Shown: positions 18,033 to 20,145 of the stretch, one piece after another
Position numbering within the stretch: the stretch's first letter is position 1
How the letters are laid out: each line of letters begins with the position of its first letter
Made by a program: the position numbers and the translations under genes
Assembly (NCBI GenBank): GCA_003427395.1
Contig: BFEA01000207.1
Coordinates: 840,827 to 860,971, forward strand
Direction: 5' to 3'
Length of the DNA stretch: 20,145 nucleotides
Source: Chara braunii
Taxonomy: Eukaryota > Streptophyta > Charophyceae > Charales > Characeae
Notes under the pieces: generated by a model
Seen by the model: only the letters and a program-made list of their open reading frames with translations
Told to the model about the DNA's origin: nothing
The model's database searches: none

Positions 18033-18114
18033 AAATGGGGTTGTAGGTAAAGTCTTCACCCCTGATTACTGTTAAATGGGGTTGTAGGTAAAGTCTTCAC
18101 CCCTGATTACTGTT
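18033..18114. repeat. Exact 41-bp tandem duplication
   Basis: The 41-bp block starting AAATGGGGTTGTAGGTAAAG at 18033 is repeated base for base at 18074-18114. Identity over the full unit implies a recent duplication. Confidence 0.97.
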
Positions 18115-18238
18115 GGGAGAGCAATCGAGTCGGTCGAAGCTCCACGTCCTCGTCTGCCGAGTCCCGGTAGAGTTGAGGATGTAATTGCAAATCTTCTCGG
18201 TAGGATCCGGCAATCACCCTACATCACTCGCAAATAAG

Positions 18239-18273
18239 TTTTTTTTTTAAGGCATAACCCCCCACGAGGGGGT
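18239..18273. repeat. T10 run followed by a GC hairpin
   Basis: Ten T (18239-18248) precede a stem of ACCCCC (18257-18262) and GGGGGT (18268-18273) around a 5-nt loop. The order is opposite to a plus-strand intrinsic terminator, and the setting is eukaryotic, so no terminator is called. Confidence 0.5.
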
Positions 18274-18487
18274 CATTAGGCTGACCAATCAGGCAGTCAA
18301 TTGCCTTATTGATTGATTGAAATTGTCTATATTAAGTTGCACCTTCGGCTGGCCGGGCTTCGTCTTGCAGACGGAGGGAGACTTGGAAAAAGACGAGTCG
18401 AGGGGGTGTGCAAAAAACTGTATAGTAGCGCCGACATTGTTGGTGCCCACCCATGCATCTTTGGGGGTTGGGGCAGGGGGGCTTAAG

Positions 18488-18845
18488 CTTTTAAGAGGGC
18501 AGAGGAAAGCGAGAGGATCTGTCAGTGGGTGGGTGAGAGCTTGACCTTTTAAGAGGGAGAGGGAATGAACGAGGACTGCAGTTTGTGAGTTCAATTAAAA
18601 GAGCGAAGATGGGCGACGACAAAGTCCTTTTCAGTTTGTGCTTGGATGTGGAACCGTTGTCTTCTTCCTATTGGACGGAGGGGGGGTGTACTGGTGGGTT
18701 GCAAGTAATACAGGTAGAAGGGCCACTTTAAACCACCGGTCCTCCTGACGTCAGAAAACCTCTGGGGTAAAAGGATTCGCCGTTTGTGGGTCAGCCTTTC
18801 AAGAACGGGGAGGAGGGGAGAAAGGATTTGCCGTTTGTGTTTCCT
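18488..18845 (+). repeat. Degenerate 50-60-bp repeats
   Basis: CTTTTAAGAGGG starts related blocks at 18488 and 18546 (58 bp apart). AAGGATTCGCCGTTTGTG at 18771 recurs as AAGGATTTGCCGTTTGTG at 18822 (51 bp apart). The blocks share a purine-rich middle and a GTTTGTG-like end, suggesting an old decayed array. No terminal structure or coding function is seen. Confidence 0.5.
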
Positions 18846-19187
18846 TCTTGGACTTTGCCAGATCCAGAGAAAATGGGACAGACAATTAGGGCGCATTCAA
18901 ACTGGGAGCACTTACCCGGCGGATGTCTGTGGCCACGTTCTACGTCCAGGTGCAGTGAGCAACACCACAAAACCAGTCAGCCGTCGAAACACTCACAAAT
19001 CCGCCCTTTAGGAGGTGCACAGCTTAGCCCTTCTGTCGTCGACAGATTGGTGGCGACGATTCCGAAAGGCTTGGAAGATTGGATCGGATTGGATCGGTCC
19101 CGCACATTCGAGCATGACGTGCAGAGACAAGGTGGAGAGGTGGTTGGTCAAGATGTGTTGGGAAGAAGACAGAGGGACAAGAGAGTT

Positions 19188-19365
19188 GAAACAATGTACC
19201 ATGTCTCCATGTGTGCAAGTGCTGTGACAAAGTGAGGGAAAAGAAACGTGAAACAATGTACTATACCATGTCTGTATGTGTGCAAGTGCTGTGACAAAGT
19301 GAGGGAAAAGAAATGTGAAACAATGTACTACGTACTATGTATACATGCAACTGCTGTGACAAAAT
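19188..19365 (+). repeat. ~62-67-bp tandem repeat, nearly three copies
   Basis: Units begin GAAACAATGTAC at 19188, 19250 and 19317. Each continues with a CATGT-rich part, GCAAGTGCTGTGACAAA and a GTGAGGGAAAAGAAA stretch, and the third copy stops at about 19365. The first two copies are close to identical apart from a 5-bp insertion. Confidence 0.9.
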
Positions 19366-19839
19366 GGTCCCTTCTTATGAGCTTTGATCACCTGCTGCTT
19401 GTCTGCTGCCTGGACTAAGCTTAAGTTTTCCTTGGGCTAACGTGCGTCCAACCTACGCTCGGCTGTGGTTTGACCGAGCGTAGGGCGTTTGTAATCTTTT
19501 GCGGTTGCCAGGTGGAGGAGGATCTAGCGCCGAAAGGGATGGACATGTTTTGGTTTCTTGTTGTTTTTACATTTTCGTTGTTGTTCAAGTCTGTCTTCGG
19601 TGGAAGAGACCGCGGAAATGCTAGAGTTTTCAGCGAAGAGGGTGTTTGTTTTATGTGGACTGTTTGATGATCGATATATGTATATGTACTTGTCTCCTTC
19701 TCTGCCTACTGATGATGAGTGGGTGAAACTCCGACGGAACGGTCTGTCACAGCTCCTCGTTTGTTGTCCTCTTCTCCCTCTCCGGCTGTGATTTACGGGC
19801 AAGTTGTGTTTCACGGTATAGATGTGCATATGCATGGAA
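19366..19839. other. Intergenic sequence; one short open frame of uncertain status
   Basis: A 65-codon plus frame (19470-19667) has a hydrophobic stretch (FWFLVVFTFSLLF) resembling a signal or membrane segment, but it has no family resemblance and no support beyond length. No other feature is seen. Confidence 0.3.
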
Positions 19840-20145
19840 GCCGGCGTTTGGCCGGGGCCGAGCGGCGGCCGAACCCCGAATGCCCGAACATTTGGGCCCC
19901 GTGTAGACATGTTCGACCATTCGGGCCGGATGCGGACCTGAAAAAGAAAAAAAGAAAAAAAAAAAACTCTGAAAAACAAAGGTTATGCAGAAGAATAAAC
20001 TGAACAACATTTGCCTCAGCGTTACATCCAAATTCATTACCAAATTTCAAATAAAAATAAAATGTGCAAAACAAATAATGATAACAAAAAGAAGAAAAAA
20101 TGAAAAGAATTAAAATTAGGGAGTGGGCGAGCATATTACGTTTTT
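19840..20145 (+). repeat. Second copy of the GC-then-A-rich dispersed element (runs off the window)
   Basis: A GC-rich block with GGCCG-type palindromic motifs (19840-19938) is followed by an A-rich tract. An ~80-bp segment at 19982-20060 matches 2091-2170 at about 80% identity in the same orientation. The order of GC-rich end, then poly(A)-like tract, then shared core is the same as in the 1966-2459 insertion. The right end lies outside the window. Confidence 0.65.

Noticed and set aside
18239-18273. Intrinsic transcription terminator
   Set aside because: The T-run precedes the stem on the plus strand. The minus-strand reading would put an A-run after the stem, and the genome is eukaryotic.
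18786-19235. 149-codon plus frame
   Set aside because: No recognisable domain. It starts in the degenerate repeats and ends in the 62-67-bp tandem repeat, so it is unlikely to be a gene.

Overview
This is nuclear DNA from a green plant, most likely a streptophyte. The only intact protein gene recognised is a homologue of NCA1, the plant RING/TPR-type chaperone of catalase. The rest is repeat-rich intergenic sequence with plant-type non-LTR retrotransposons, MITE-like foldback DNA, long homopolymers, CT microsatellites and minisatellites. A charophyte alga such as Chara fits this mix, but that is inference and no database search was possible. There are no bacterial-type operons, CRISPR arrays or recognisable tRNA or rRNA genes.

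Layout. Positions 1-1470 hold the decayed 3' end of one LINE (minus strand), including its zinc-finger tail. Positions 1.5-3.7 kb hold a nested repeat. Two 66-bp arms (1787-1852 and 2470-2535, about 88% identical when inverted) form a foldback. Its loop is interrupted by a ~0.5 kb insertion bounded by a 12-bp direct repeat. A second inverted match (1722-1740 and 3539-3557) extends the arms outward and implies a further ~0.95 kb insertion in the right arm. Positions 3.7-4.4 kb are non-coding, with a 43-nt poly(A) run.

Positions ~4.4-11.64 kb are one nearly full-length but dead LINE on the minus strand. It has a 5' leader, then ORF1 (DUF4283-like region plus CCHC knuckle), then ORF2 (endonuclease, reverse transcriptase, zf-RVT), then a 3' UTR with tandem repeats. 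ORF1 and ORF2 overlap by 14 nt. Five in-frame stops and about three frameshifts inactivate it.

Positions 11.64-12.73 kb are the GC-rich upstream region of the NCA1-like gene, which is a single uninterrupted reading frame at 12734-14503 (+). Downstream, 14.5-16.7 kb is non-coding with long poly(T) and CT tracts and possible 3' UTR signals. Positions 16.7-17.25 kb carry a ~23-24-bp minisatellite of about 20 copies with a visible higher-order pattern. Positions 17.25-19.4 kb carry several short tandem duplications. The window ends in a second copy of the A-rich repeat found inside the 1966-2459 insertion.

The genes do not form a pathway. The NCA1-like gene is a host housekeeping or stress gene in a gap between repeats. 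The most unusual parts are the nested foldback and its insertion, the higher-order minisatellite, and the long extra N-terminus of the NCA1-like protein.
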